DNA from: Cryptomeria japonica | Taxonomy: Eukaryota; Streptophyta; Pinopsida; Cupressales; Cupressaceae | DNA: 44,500 nucleotides | Direction: 5' to 3' | Assembly (NCBI RefSeq): GCF_030272615.1 | Contig: NC_081407.1 | Coordinates: forward strand, 377,209,632 to 377,254,131 | Shown: piece by piece, positions 10,310-20,698 of the stretch | Layout of the letters: the number at the start of each line of letters is the position of its first letter | Numbering within the stretch: position 1 is the first letter of the stretch | The notes under the pieces: generated by a model | The model's input: only the letters and a program-made list of their open reading frames with translations | Told to the model about the DNA's origin: nothing | Databases searched by the model: none | Position numbers and translations under genes: made by a program

Positions 10310-10714
10310 GTTGGTGCAGGTGAATTTGGAAGACAAAAGGACTCAATGAAGCCATTAAAGACTTTTGAAGGTCTTAGGAGTGAAGAGCCAATAAATTATG
10401 ATGTCTTAAGGAGGCAGCCTTAAACAACACACACTAAGCTTTGACTGCTTAGGTGTGTTGTGGGCCCATTCCTTCCCTTGACGTCCCTTCCCGTCTATTT
10501 CCGTTAAAAAGATAATCACCATTAGCATTTGAATTCAAACAGCGTTTTCGCATTTGACTACATAGAACAAAGCAAATGGCATAAGAAACTCTCATCTACC
10601 TCGCAGCTATCATAGAATACCTCCCCGAGGAGATATTCTCATGTCCTTTCCTGCTTTATGCTGTCGATGAAATACATAAGCGTCCTCACAATGCATTCAA
10701 TGCAACAAATAGAT

Positions 10715-11130
10715 TTCCATTTCGATCAGTTTTATTTGCCAACATACTCTCTACCTGTGCCAAAATGGGAGCTTTGGAACAGAGTATGGGCTTCCATCAA
10801 AGCAGAAGGTAAGGGCAATTAATATCAGATGCTTACGGTTGGAAATGCTCTGTTTGACATGTTTGGAAAATATGGAAGTATAGACATGAAAGTGCATGAA
10901 CTATTTAGTGAGATGCATCAAAGAAATGCGATCTAATGGAATGCTATGATTGTAGGATATGCATAAGATGTGTTTGAAATGGATTTAGAAACTTCCAACC
11001 AAATGTGATTACTGAGTATAGATGTTGTAGTGCAACTACCTAGGTACACATGCATGCAAAATATGTAAGCTTAGATAAGGCACATGAACTATTTGACACA
11101 ATGCCTCAAAGATCACCCAATATCCAATGA
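10715..11130 (+). pseudogene. PPR-protein fragment inside the CACTA
   Basis: Plus-strand translation shows RSVLFANILSTCAKMGALEQ, then after a frameshift DAYVGNALFDMFGKYGSIDM, HELFSEMHQRNAI, WNAMIVGYA, and further on AHELFDTMPQRS. These are classic plant PLS-class pentatricopeptide repeats (organelle RNA editing and processing factors). Stops after RR, AI and YA, and one frameshift, make it a pseudogene. It is probably a second captured host fragment, related to the PPR pieces at 29.7-36.5 kb. Confidence 0.8.
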
Positions 11131-11268
11131 CGGTTGGGAGAAAGAAAACATCAATTTTTTGATAATCTTAAATATTTCTTTATTCATCACTATAAATCTA
11201 TTATGAATTTAGTCTCAATATTGCAGAAATTTATTCTATTATGAATGCAATATTTAGGGATGTAATCT

Positions 11269-11440
11269 TTATATTTTTTTTTTAATTAGGAAAAGGTCCT
11301 AATAGAATCCCCAACTAATTAATATAGAGAAAGATACCACTAAAGAAAGAAATTCAATCCTCACCACTATGGTCTTGAAGGATTTTAAGACACTTGGATT
11401 CCTATTTTGGCCCACTTTTCCTTGACCCTATGTTAAGATA
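11269..11440 (-). mobile_element. LINE 3'-tail-like fragment
   Basis: On the minus strand the sequence ends GGACCTTTTCCTAATT followed by a run of A residues (11271-11283 on the plus strand as T), resembling plant LINE 3' ends. No coding is readable. Tentative. Confidence 0.35.
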
Positions 11441-13436
11441 GTAAACTAGTTTGAGAGAATCTATTGGGTGGAAAATTGTGTATGGTTGCAATTATTTTCA
11501 TGCATGGAAAGTGATTTAAAGTTTGGACCAATAGAGGATAAGTATTTCTTGAACCTTCAAGGACATGTGTAGAGCACCTCATGGATGTTTCTCCATTATT
11601 GAACTCTTTGAATATGTAAGTAAATTATTTTTGGTTGATGACACAGTAAGTGTGGTATTTGTCTTTTCGATATGTTGTGGATAATATTAATCAAATATGG
11701 AATTTTTTTGATGCTATACACACTATGTTTTGGATTGAATTTAGGTAAGCGAAGAGGTAATGGAAGAATAAAAGAGGTACACAAAGGAAGAAGAGTGAAA
11801 TAGGTGGTTTGGGATGGAGGTTACAAGTATATATGATAATTCGTATGGATAATTTGTTGTCCATAAAGAGGCAAATAAGCTATCACAACTTCAACATGAA
11901 TGAATGACTCATCTACAGAAGCAAAAGGTACCTCTAATGGTTTCAAAATTTGTCAAAATAGTTATGATATACCAAATAATCAAGCGGAATATCCTTTAGG
12001 TAACTAATATTATCTTCAAACTATTTATTTTGATTTTCATCATATCCTTTCCATGTGCATTTCCCTTAGTTTTAGTCCCATTTTTTCTTTATTTTATTCA
12101 AAACAAAATTTATAGATGCCTCTACTTGTCTCACCAATCATTAATTGTTTGGGATTTTCATTCCATTCACCAAGGTTGGCATCTATTCTAAGACTTTGTG
12201 TCATGGCCAAGATAAATGATTTGCCTCTAGTTTTTCTCCAATCTAGTCACCTAGTAGCATGTGAAATCTATCTCTTCCTAATTATTATTCTCTCCATCTT
12301 GTTAATGACCATTTCATTAATGAATCCTTCCTCATAATTTTGGATAAGTGAGACAATGTTAGCTCAAGGAATCTTTTCAATCCTCTTTCAAGATTCTTTC
12401 CCAAGTAATAATCTTGCATATTGGAAAATAAATTACGCTTCTATTTTTCCAAGCTACTCTTCCTTATAATGTTTAGATTTATTCTAAAGTTCTCATTGTG
12501 ACTCATGTTTACTACTCTTCCTATTAGTCTCATTCCAATATCTCCTACAAAAATATGGAATTATTACATTTATATTTTATTTGTGTCTCCTAAATATCCA
12601 CAAAATTTGGAACAATAATACAATTTTTTAATAATATTTAATTGTAAAAGAAAAGATTAAAATGGAACTAAACGCTCTAAATAAATTAATCAGGGTTAAA
12701 GGGATAAACTAGGATCAATTCATGAAGGCAAGATCTGTTATCTCAAAATTAATAGATTCATGCAAGAAAAGAAATATTAAATCTAGAGATAAAATTCTTG
12801 AAAAATTTAGCTAGCTAAAAGCGAAATAATGCCGTCAAGCTCTCATTTTCGCATAGACTAGCAAAGGTTGTAGAGGAGAAATCACTATTGAACTTACCCC
12901 TGTCTCATATAACCCTATGTTGAGACCTCACACAATAGGATTCCATCTAATCATTCATCCATCTTCTTACAATCTAGGCCTTAGAATAGATTTTATTAAC
13001 ACTTCACCTTTTGCCCTTTTTTCAATTCAAGTTAGTTTAGGACAAAAAGCATCGCAAGATTGAAATATCAGATGATCAAGTTCTATCTATTCAAGCATTC
13101 GACAATTCAATGTAAGTCTCCTCGTGATACCGGCAATCACATCAACCAACTATGTTTATCCACACGTTCTGACCTGGCATACCAGAACCTTGGAGTTGTC
13201 TCAAGTGATCCTTAAGCAAATCTCCAGCATTTGAGTAACTTTTTTCAAGAGAGGATAAGATACCTTTGGGTATTTTATTCTATGTTTGCATGTGCATAAA
13301 AAACACATCAACACCTCCCACTTGTCAATGGATAAGCTAAAGTTGCTCTATAATGAATGGTTTATAAGGCACACCACTTGATGAAGGTTTTGCAAATGGG
13401 GTGGCAAGTTGAATGGGTTTGATATTGGGACAATCT
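11441..13436. other. CACTA interior, unassigned
   Basis: About 2 kb of AT-rich sequence. Short ORFs at 11596-11784 (minus) and 12116-12337 (plus) show no motif. I see no gene, tRNA or clear transposon here. Confidence 0.4.
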
Positions 13437-13440
13437 ACAT

Positions 13441-13496
13441 GGTTAAATGTGCTTGATTTAGAGTAGTATTAGTATGGGTGACCTCCTAGGAATCCC
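13441..13496 (+). ncRNA. 5S rRNA-derived fragment (3' part; Cassandra-like or SINE3-like)
   Basis: GGTTAAATGTGCTTGATTTA followed by GAGTAGTATTAG and TATGGGTGACCTCCTAGGAA align base for base, with about ten changes, to the plant 5S rRNA segment holding the internal pol III promoter (A box, intermediate element and C box). The 5' third of 5S is not recognisable and homology ends just after the C box. Cassandra TRIM retrotransposons carry such 5S modules in their LTRs. A 5S-headed SINE or a 5S pseudogene are alternatives. Confidence 0.65.
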
Positions 13497-15040
13497 GAAT
13501 GCTTCACCGCTATGAGCATCACTTTGATGAAATGAGTACTAAGTGATCCATTCTTATGAGGGGTTCATGTAAACTACTCATGAGAATGGGTCAGCTTGAC
13601 TCTAAAACTATGCAAGTGAATCTTGATATAAATATCATAGTATGAAAGTCTTGTGAAATCACTCATTCTTCTAGCATTGAAAGTTGTGAGAAAGTTATTA
13701 AGGGGATTCTCGTGTGTATAGATTCAATGTATAAGTTCAAGACAGATTTTTAGGTGATATTTCTTTCCTTTTGGTACATCTATCTTTAAATTGGATGTTC
13801 TTTTGCCTTCATGGTAGGGAGTAAGTAATTTTTATGTGGGTTCCTTTTTTCATTCTTGGATTATTAAGGAAAACATAGTTTGTGAAGAGGAGGTTTTGCT
13901 TGTTATCTTATAAAAAAATTAGGTATTAGCTATTATAATAAATGATAGACAAAACAATGTCCTCTAAGGCTGTTGAAAAGAAATATCTATATGATGGATT
14001 CTCTTCCCAATTTATCTTCAAAATTATTTAGTAAATATTTGGGAAACCAAAATAGGGTATGTTGATTTGCAAAGGAAGAACTAAATACAAAAATTCCCAA
14101 ATAAAGATGTGTTAGCTAATTATTTTTGTTCCTTCGGTATTTTGGAAGTTGAAATGTTCCTTATATCTCTTCAATCTCCCAAGCTTGTTCCAACAACCAT
14201 AAAATTTTATGATTGGGATGCAAGGGAGATTAGTGGATTTGATGGGTTGGCTTTGGCTAGATTCACCTAAGACAATTGATGATTTATTAGGCATTGTTGT
14301 CGTCGATGCATTGTTAAGGTTATTATGGTTGATTATCAAAGCTAGTGGTATTCAAATATAGAGGCCTGTTTAAGATAATTCTTATCATTGGTTGGTTAAT
14401 AAAAATATGGTTTCAATATATATGCATAAACATATTAGAAGGGCACTTTTATGATGTATGTGAAATAATCACATTATTAAGCAAAATAATAGGTAATCTA
14501 TAGGCAAGAATACTCCATATATAGATATTCTATATGAGGGGCATGACTAATTCCACAAAGTATAAGATTGACTAGGCTTTTCTCATTAGTGGAATCATAT
14601 AATAGCTAGTGTGTATTGTTGCCTAGATGCACGAATTTGTAGTTTCCATACAACTAAGAAATGATAATGTTTCTAATTACAAACCAAGTGGGAACTATGG
14701 ACCCACTAATCTTATTTGTAACCACTCACCATGACTATATTATGATAACTCTCTTATTGATAATAGAGAGTATCTAATACATTTATTAAGACCCTGATTA
14801 TGGTCATGGTAGACCACATAAAGAATGACTTCCATAGGAGGCTAAGAAGGTGATCCATGAACAAGAGTTTGTTTCATTAAATCCTTAACATTAACTATCA
14901 TTAAGGTGGAATAATTTAGTGAACAACCTCTTATGCTACCTAGGTACCCTAATGTCATATTCTATTAGAATTAAACAAGTAGTTAGAGTTCATTCTATTT
15001 TTAAATCCAAGCATAGAGGGGGGACTATAATGATCCATCA
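13497..15040. other. CACTA interior, unassigned
   Basis: About 1.5 kb without a recognisable gene. A 75-codon minus-strand ORF (14112-14339) is Ser/Asn-rich with no domain. I see nothing else I can support. Confidence 0.4.
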
Positions 15041-15117
15041 TCATTGAGTGTTTTTAATTAGATAAGAAGGGATTTTGAAAGGGCCCTGATCCCTTGTGCA
15101 AAGAGAAAGATGAAGCA

Positions 15118-15480
15118 TTAATCCCAACAAAACAACAAAACAAAACAACTCCAAAACAACAAAACAACAAGAGGTGGAATAACTAAAGCAAAAATGAACC
15201 ATCCTAAAATCAGGGTGGCACATCCATCATTAGAACCCAAAGCATTATATATCCTTGACCAATCCAAAGGGGAACTCCCTTGATTAGAATCAATATTTTG
15301 AATCTCCTTAGAAATAGGGAAAGTTTCATCCTTATTTTTCTCCTTACAAGCATGACAAATAACTGAAGAGTACTCATACACAAACTTTTGCACCCATTTT
15401 CCAAATTTAGAGATAAGTTAATCTGGGTAGGGAGAGCTTGATCGCCATTGAGTGAGGATGCCAAGAATATCTTTGATATA
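15118..15480 (-). pseudogene. LINE ORF1-like CCHC fragment
   Basis: Combining two frames on the minus strand gives LPTQINLSLNLENG, then KFVYEYSSVICHACKEKN. This resembles the zf-CCHC_4 part of plant LINE ORF1 (a V-Y-E ... I-C-x-x-C pattern). The His and last Cys of the knuckle are not visible. It belongs to a different LINE from the two at the window ends. Confidence 0.4.
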
Positions 15481-17244
15481 GATAAAAAAAAATCGGATTA
15501 AACCAGGGCTCAAGGACCCATCTACACAATAGCAATCATATGACAAGAGTAACCACTGCCATGAGATATGAAAATTAAAACAATGGGACAAAGATATTAC
15601 TATGTATAACTTGAGAGCATTCAGAATTATACCCTTATTTGATCCAAGGGGTTATATGGAGGAGAAGATAGTGAGAAAGTATGTTTATGTGACTAATTTA
15701 GAGATTTTTTTTGGGAAATTTTGCCGAAAAATCTCAATTTAGATAAAGTGATTATTGTACTACCTTACTTTGTTTTGTCTTAGCTTGAAAAAAAAAGTCT
15801 AGTTTAAATGATTTTCCTATAAAGTAAAATGCTCTAACAATATTGTTATCGAATGCAAATATTTAGAAGCTATTCCATATGATATTCTTGATAAAACCAT
15901 TTCTTTTATAGAATCTAGAAAGGTAAATATTTTAAGATTTGACTATGGAGATAGCCACCTAAGATCTAGAGGTCTAATGGAAAGCACAACAAAATGAGAA
16001 GATCAATATTCCTATCAATAAATGCAAGTTTACAATATGAATGAATGAGATTATAAATAGAACCCCTTGATTATATAGGTCAAGATGAGACATGTAGGAT
16101 ATCATAAGATTATGAAAGTATCTTAATCTTATGATATGAGACATAAAGTGATAAGTATCCTATCTATACCTTAAGTAAACTGAAATGATAAGGCATAAAA
16201 ATGACCTAATAGTGGAGGTAGCTAGGTAATATCCCTATTACACCAACAATTATTGCTAGTTGTTCTTTGCTTCATCTCATTGATATGGCTCAAATTGAAA
16301 TAATTCATTTCATCAAATAGAACAAATATATTCAAAATTTTACTAAGCAATAAAACAAGTCTCGTGATCCTTACTTTCCTTAAACTGGCCCCTTTGGTTG
16401 CTAGCCCTCTACTCACAAGCATTACTCTCACAAAAAATACAAACTCATTTTTTTGTAAGTGATCCTTTAATCATCATCATTTTCATGCTCCGAGCACACT
16501 TACCTTTGCAAGTGCAAGTATCCCAAGCCTCGATCCAAAACTATAATCTACTATATTTGCAACAAGTTTTGCCACATCACTTCAAATTGCTCTTGTAAGA
16601 ACACAATTGTTAAATTAGTCTACATGACTAATGCAATATCATGGAGGGGTGTAGTAGAAGAAGACATATCTCTATAAACAATATGACTTTTTTGAATCTG
16701 TTCTCAAAGATCAATGATGAAAATAATGAAGATGGGGTTTTTAGTATGATATATGAATTAACTGAACTACATACTATAAGAATGAATAGGTCTCAAGAAG
16801 ATCAAGGAAGTAGAGGAGAGAGGATCTCCCTATACTAGTAACACATTTAGAGGAAGGTAAATCACAATCTTCTTTTAAAACTTTTATAGTGACTCTACAA
16901 GGTACTAGACCTTTCCTAATTTCTTTCAAATTAGTAAACTAATGAAGACTAGTTAATAAATAAGTTAACTAGGAAGCCAAAACTCCTTCATGAGATTCAT
17001 ATAGAAGGCCAATATCTTAATTGTGCAAATGGGATATATAAGTGAAGGAGAAAATTTTGAAGAACAATTTTGTGGAAGATTCGATGAAGGGTGTTCATCT
17101 AGCCATCCTACCATCATTCTTAATTTGGAAGAAACAAAAGATGAAGAAGCAATTTCCCATATTCATAACTGGTTCCATTTAAGAAATCAAGAAAAGCAAC
17201 CTACACACCTTGAACCTAAATGTACAAATTGAAGGACAAGATGA
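15481..17244. other. CACTA interior, unassigned
   Basis: AT-rich. It contains short ORFs at 16641-16838 and 17023-17232 (plus), the latter acidic and fairly free of stops, with no domain I recognise. These may be exon scraps of a captured gene, but I cannot assign one. Confidence 0.35.
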
Positions 17245-17480
17245 CATCTTCCTCCGTTTGTAGCTCTTATTGCTGTTGACGAAGGCCCGGGCGTCGTTGT
17301 TTACACAGCCCATTTTGGGCTCCCTTGCGGTCGTCCTCGCTGGTTATGTGCCAGCCCTTGGCACTTTGTGCCCGTGGCACTTCATTCCCCTGTTCCCTGT
17401 TGTGGCCGTTTTTGTCACACCAATGATCTTCCCCGCCACGATTAAACCCACAGGTTCACTACAGAGGCGGGACGAATGAG
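17245..17480 (+). other. GC-rich block near the CACTA right end
   Basis: Base composition changes abruptly to clearly GC-rich (CCCGGGCG, GCCAGCCC, CCCCGCCACG) in an otherwise AT-rich element. A 69-codon ORF (17270-17479) is hydrophobic and proline-rich but has no recognised domain. It could be a captured first exon or CpG-rich promoter piece, or the element's own promoter region. Confidence 0.5.
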
Positions 17481-17544
17481 AGGCAGGATTTTTTAAAGAG
17501 GTGGGATTTATGAAATGACTTGGTCTTTTCTTTTTTTTAAGTAA

Positions 17545-17727
17545 TGCACGCGGTCGTCGGAATTTCGATGAACGTGGGCACTTTTTCTAAAAAAACCCTA
17601 ATGTCATTGCATTATCGTCGGAATTCTGACGAAATCGGGCATTTTTTCAAAAAAAAATCAAGTTTGATCACAATATACCTTCTCCGTCGGAAACCTCCAT
17701 CGGAATTTTAGGCTAAATGTATTAGTG
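17545..17727. repeat. CACTA right terminal and subterminal repeats
   Basis: Motifs GTCGTCGGAATTTCGATG, TCGTCGGAATTCTGACGA and CCGTCGG, with CATCGGAATTTTAGG before the TAGTG end, mirror the motifs of the left end. The conserved GGGCA(C)TTTTT block is repeated at about 17577 and 17637. Confidence 0.85.
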
Positions 17728-17730
17728 AGT
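17728..17730. repeat. Target-site duplication AGT, right
   Basis: Matches AGT at 6560-6562 and directly follows the TAGTG terminus. Confidence 0.9.
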
Positions 17731-18560
17731 AAATAGTTGTTAGAGTTATAAAATTTTAAATCTTAGTCTGAATATTATATACAATGAAGGGGATTGGTCT
17801 TATCCAATAGTTTTGTTATCAAAAAGGAAAATAGGAATATCCAAAACCCTTTGTACAATTTAAGTTGAGATTTATGGTTCAAACAAATGAATGATTCCTA
17901 CAATCCCTTTATAAAAGATATAGGGAAGAATTTTGAACTTTTAAATAGTGTCATAAGTGAAAAACATATTCAATGTAATCAAATTGTTCATAATACAAGA
18001 AACACGAATTCATAAAAAATAACATTAACAAGCGGAAGAATAATATTCATAATACCTCTACTAAATATGACATTGTGTTATCTTAAATTTCTTATTTTAA
18101 ATTTATTTAATATATTATTAATAATATTATTATATTATATTATATTGTCTTGTTTCAACTTTAGTTTGGTGAAAGTTACAAGATATAAATAGAAAAACAA
18201 GAGGGTAATTTGTAAACAATAAAAATGTATCAATGGGAAGTGGGATTATATATAAGTTTTCAAATATTTCGATTAATTTAATTCTTCAAATTTATTTAAT
18301 TTATTATTAAAAATATTAACTTGCTTCTAATGGAAAATTACAAGATATAAAAGACAAAAAATAGTAAAACATAATCTACTTACAAATTAAATCATATTAG
18401 TTTAAATGTAGTCAATGTTCCATTAATTTGTAGATCCTAAATAATTGGTTGAATATTTGTTTGACAGTAAAAAAAATCTTCAAAAATTAAAAGTTGCACT
18501 AGCCTATGACAAGTACTAATAAAATTATACAGAAAAATTAAAAATTATTTTTTATTTCCA
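17731..18560 (+). repeat. Repeat family A, copy A2, right half
   Basis: Continues the copy interrupted at 6562. Landmarks shared with A1 include AGGAATATCCAAAACCC (17841), AAATCAAATTGTTCATAATA, and TAATACCTCTACTAAATATG (18048 and 5197). It ends with AAAAATTAAAAGTTGC and a tract matching A1 at about 5560-5720. Confidence 0.75.
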
Positions 18561-19138
18561 TGGCACTTTCCTACCATTCCCATCCCTTTTATTTTATGCA
18601 TATGGACAATTCACCTTGATCTTTTTCCTTCACTTTGAGGCATCTTGGTTTGATCCTTTGTTAGCACATAACATTTCACTATGGGTAGCATTTTAAAAAG
18701 TAAACTCCACAAAGAGTAATATAAGGATAGTTTTCAATATGAAGAGAAAGTGTTTAAGAAATTTAAAACATTAATATTATAATTGATAGATTTATAGTGT
18801 CTTTTCATATTTTATTTATAATATGAAATTAATTATAATAAATATAAATTTCAAATGTATTATTAAGACAATTATTAAGCAAGAGTAAATATTTAGTATT
18901 TATAATTTATTTAAAAAATATTAAAATGATACAAATAAAGATTTCACTTAGAAAAATCCTTTATATATATATATCTATCTAATTTCATTCATTTTCTAAA
19001 AAATAAATTACATAAAAATTTCAATTTCATATCTATTTAATAGAAAAATCCACACATTGAACAAATCATATAAGAGTACACATACTAAAACCATAATCCC
19101 TCCCTCTATAGCATATATCACGATAATAATGATATCCC
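18561..19138. other. AT-rich spacer downstream of the F-box gene
   Basis: Non-coding. It includes a short TA run at about 18962-18972 and would contain the 3' UTR and polyadenylation region of the minus-strand F-box gene. No specific signal is called. Confidence 0.4.
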
Positions 19139-20662
19139 TTACTCTCTCAATTTTCCTAAGAACTGATAATGATTTAGCTTCGGTTCGAATGACATCATCA
19201 TCGGTTCCCTTTCAAAGAAATGAATTTTACAGGGAGGAAGGCGTTGCCAAAACCCTTCCTTCAGATTATATGCAAACACCTCGCCACCGAATAAACTGCT
19301 GAAGCACAGGTAATCTCCCACACAAGCACACTTCCGATACCACAAATCATTACGGAGGTATTGAGGGAGCGACTGTGGAGGCATTCTTGCAAACTCTTTC
19401 CAATTCCAAACCAACTTATCTTCCTCGTCCTGAGCCAACTCCCAGATAACAATACCCGTCTTGTTTGGCTCAATTCCGCCAAGTGATGGGTGAGTTCTTC
19501 CCAGCCTCGGTTTTTTGTGTGGAATGGATGCATTAATTCCACCAAGCATCGGATTGTTGTGTGGAATGGATGCGTCAGTTCCAACAAGTGGTGGCAGACT
19601 TCTGCCAATAGATGCGTGAATTCCACCAAGCCATGGGTTCATTGGGCCAAGCATCATATTGTTCATGTGTGATGAGGATGCAGGAATCCCGCCAAGAGCC
19701 CGATTGTTGTGTGATGTGGACGCATGGATTCCGCCGTACAATGGATGAATCCCACCATGCAATCGATGAATCCCGCCAAGCGCTGGGTGTGTTCCCCCAA
19801 GCGAAGGAACGTTGGGTGGAATCGATCGCTCAATCATGTCAAGCAACTGCTCATACCGCTCGTCAAAGATCCCCACCACAAGAATAGATGAGCCATATGA
19901 AACCATAGAGAAAACATTCGCATGCAGATCTTCAACATTTCGGGGTAATGGAGCTACTGTAACAGGGTTGATAAAACCCTCATCTTGGATTTTGAAACCG
20001 ATGATAGTCGTAGGCGACGCTCCCTTCCAGAAAAGAACGCCATTACACTCAACCATTTCATGACAGGATATTCTAGATCTAGTTTCCCATGCAAACTGAC
20101 ACTTAATCCTCCATGAATCTTCAACATAGTGGTAAATTTGGAAGTTAAATTTTGGAGAATTCGAGCAAACTACCAAATAAGGCTCTTTGTTTTCTCCCTC
20201 CACAATATGGACGAATTTCTCAGTCAAATCTATTTCTATCTCTGCATAAGATCTATCAAGGGGATTGCAAACAAATAATTGACTGGAAGATTTTTGAAAT
20301 AACAGTAATCCCTGCCCTATGCTAAGCATAGATAAATCTCTTATATACTCTCTCTCAGGATTTGGTAGAATAAAGAGAGGGAGAGTCATCCATTTTTGTG
20401 CAGAGAAGCAGTAGACCATGCAGCACCAATTTCTATATTCATCTTGACCACAGATGAGAAGCCATGGATTTCGGATGAACAGCGAAGACAGAAAACTTTG
20501 TGAAGACAAAATAAAATTCCATTCCTTACAAACCATGCGAGAGCTCCAGATTGATTGAAATGTAAGCTTTCCAAATATCAACTCCTTCATAGCTTGAGGC
20601 AGCTTAGATATATCCCCTTGTCCTGTGTATCCTTCAACTGTTGTAATCGATTTTCGCTCCAT
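19139..20662 (-). CDS. F-box protein with GGIH-repeat insert (507 aa)
   Basis: Uninterrupted single-exon ORF. The start is taken at the first ATG (20662, MERKSITT); the open frame runs 18 codons further 5' but without an ATG. Residues about 18-60 form an F-box (ISKLPQAMKELIFGKL ... SRMVCKEWNFIL), which binds SKP1 in an SCF E3 ubiquitin ligase. Residues about 65-283 and 401-490 look like kelch or F-box-associated beta-propeller strands (LFVCNPLDRSY, YLCFSSLFGGEVFAYNLKEG), the usual substrate-binding part. Between them, residues about 284-400 are a repetitive Gly-Gly-Ile-His, Ala-Ser, His-Asn-Asn insert that is not part of the family norm. The substrate is unknown. The open frame despite surrounding decay supports a real gene. 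Confidence 0.85.
   Translation of the reverse strand: MERKSITTVEGYTGQGDISKLPQAMKELIFGKLTFQSIWSSRMVCKEWNFILSSQSFLSSLFIRNPWLLICGQDEYRNWCCMVYCFSAQKWMTLPLFILPNPEREYIRDLSMLSIGQGLLLFQKSSSQLFVCNPLDRSYAEIEIDLTEKFVHIVEGENKEPYLVVCSNSPKFNFQIYHYVEDSWRIKCQFAWETRSRISCHEMVECNGVLFWKGASPTTIIGFKIQDEGFINPVTVAPLPRNVEDLHANVFSMVSYGSSILVVGIFDERYEQLLDMIERSIPPNVPSLGGTHPALGGIHRLHGGIHPLYGGIHASTSHNNRALGGIPASSSHMNNMMLGPMNPWLGGIHASIGRSLPPLVGTDASIPHNNPMLGGINASIPHKKPRLGRTHPSLGGIEPNKTGIVIWELAQDEEDKLVWNWKEFARMPPQSLPQYLRNDLWYRKCACVGDYLCFSSLFGGEVFAYNLKEGFWQRLPPCKIHFFEREPMMMSFEPKLNHYQFLGKLRE
19463..19813 (-). repeat. In-frame coding minisatellite encoding (L)GGIH-type units
   Basis: About a dozen degenerate units such as LGGTHPA, LGGIHRLH, GGIHPLY, GGIHASTSHNN, LGGIPASSSHMN, LGGIHASIG, LGGINASIPHKK. 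On DNA the shared core is TGGAATGGATGCG or TTCCACCAAGC, with spacing that is always a multiple of three, so the frame survives. Confidence 0.85.
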
Positions 20663-20698
20663 TCTTTTCAGCTCCCAAACTTCCGACCACTTAATGGC

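Larger units (their letters stand above)
6563..17727 (+). mobile_element. CACTA (En/Spm) transposon carrying gene fragments, 11,165 bp
   Basis: The left end reads CACTAGTACATTCGGG. The right end, read inward on the minus strand, is CACTAATACATTTAGCC, so the termini are imperfect inverted repeats beginning CACTA. Flanks carry a perfect 3-bp AGT duplication. The two flanks together rebuild repeat A2, as A1 shows by alignment. Subterminal regions are packed with copies of a CGTCGGAATTCCGACG-type motif in both orientations, as expected for binding sites of an Spm-type TNPA protein. No TNPD (Transposase_21) coding region is visible, so the element is probably non-autonomous. The interior is largely captured host sequence (DRM and PPR fragments) and scraps of other transposons. 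Coding strand is unknown; '+' is nominal. Confidence 0.92.

Noticed and set aside
15041-15223. Cys/Phe-rich minus-strand ORF near a CAACAAAACAACAAAAC-type repeat
   Set aside because: Product of the simple repeat at about 15126-15170; no protein is supported.
19261-20063. Overlapping ORFs on both strands of the F-box gene (60-122 codons)
   Set aside because: Shadows of the repeat-rich F-box coding sequence in other frames.
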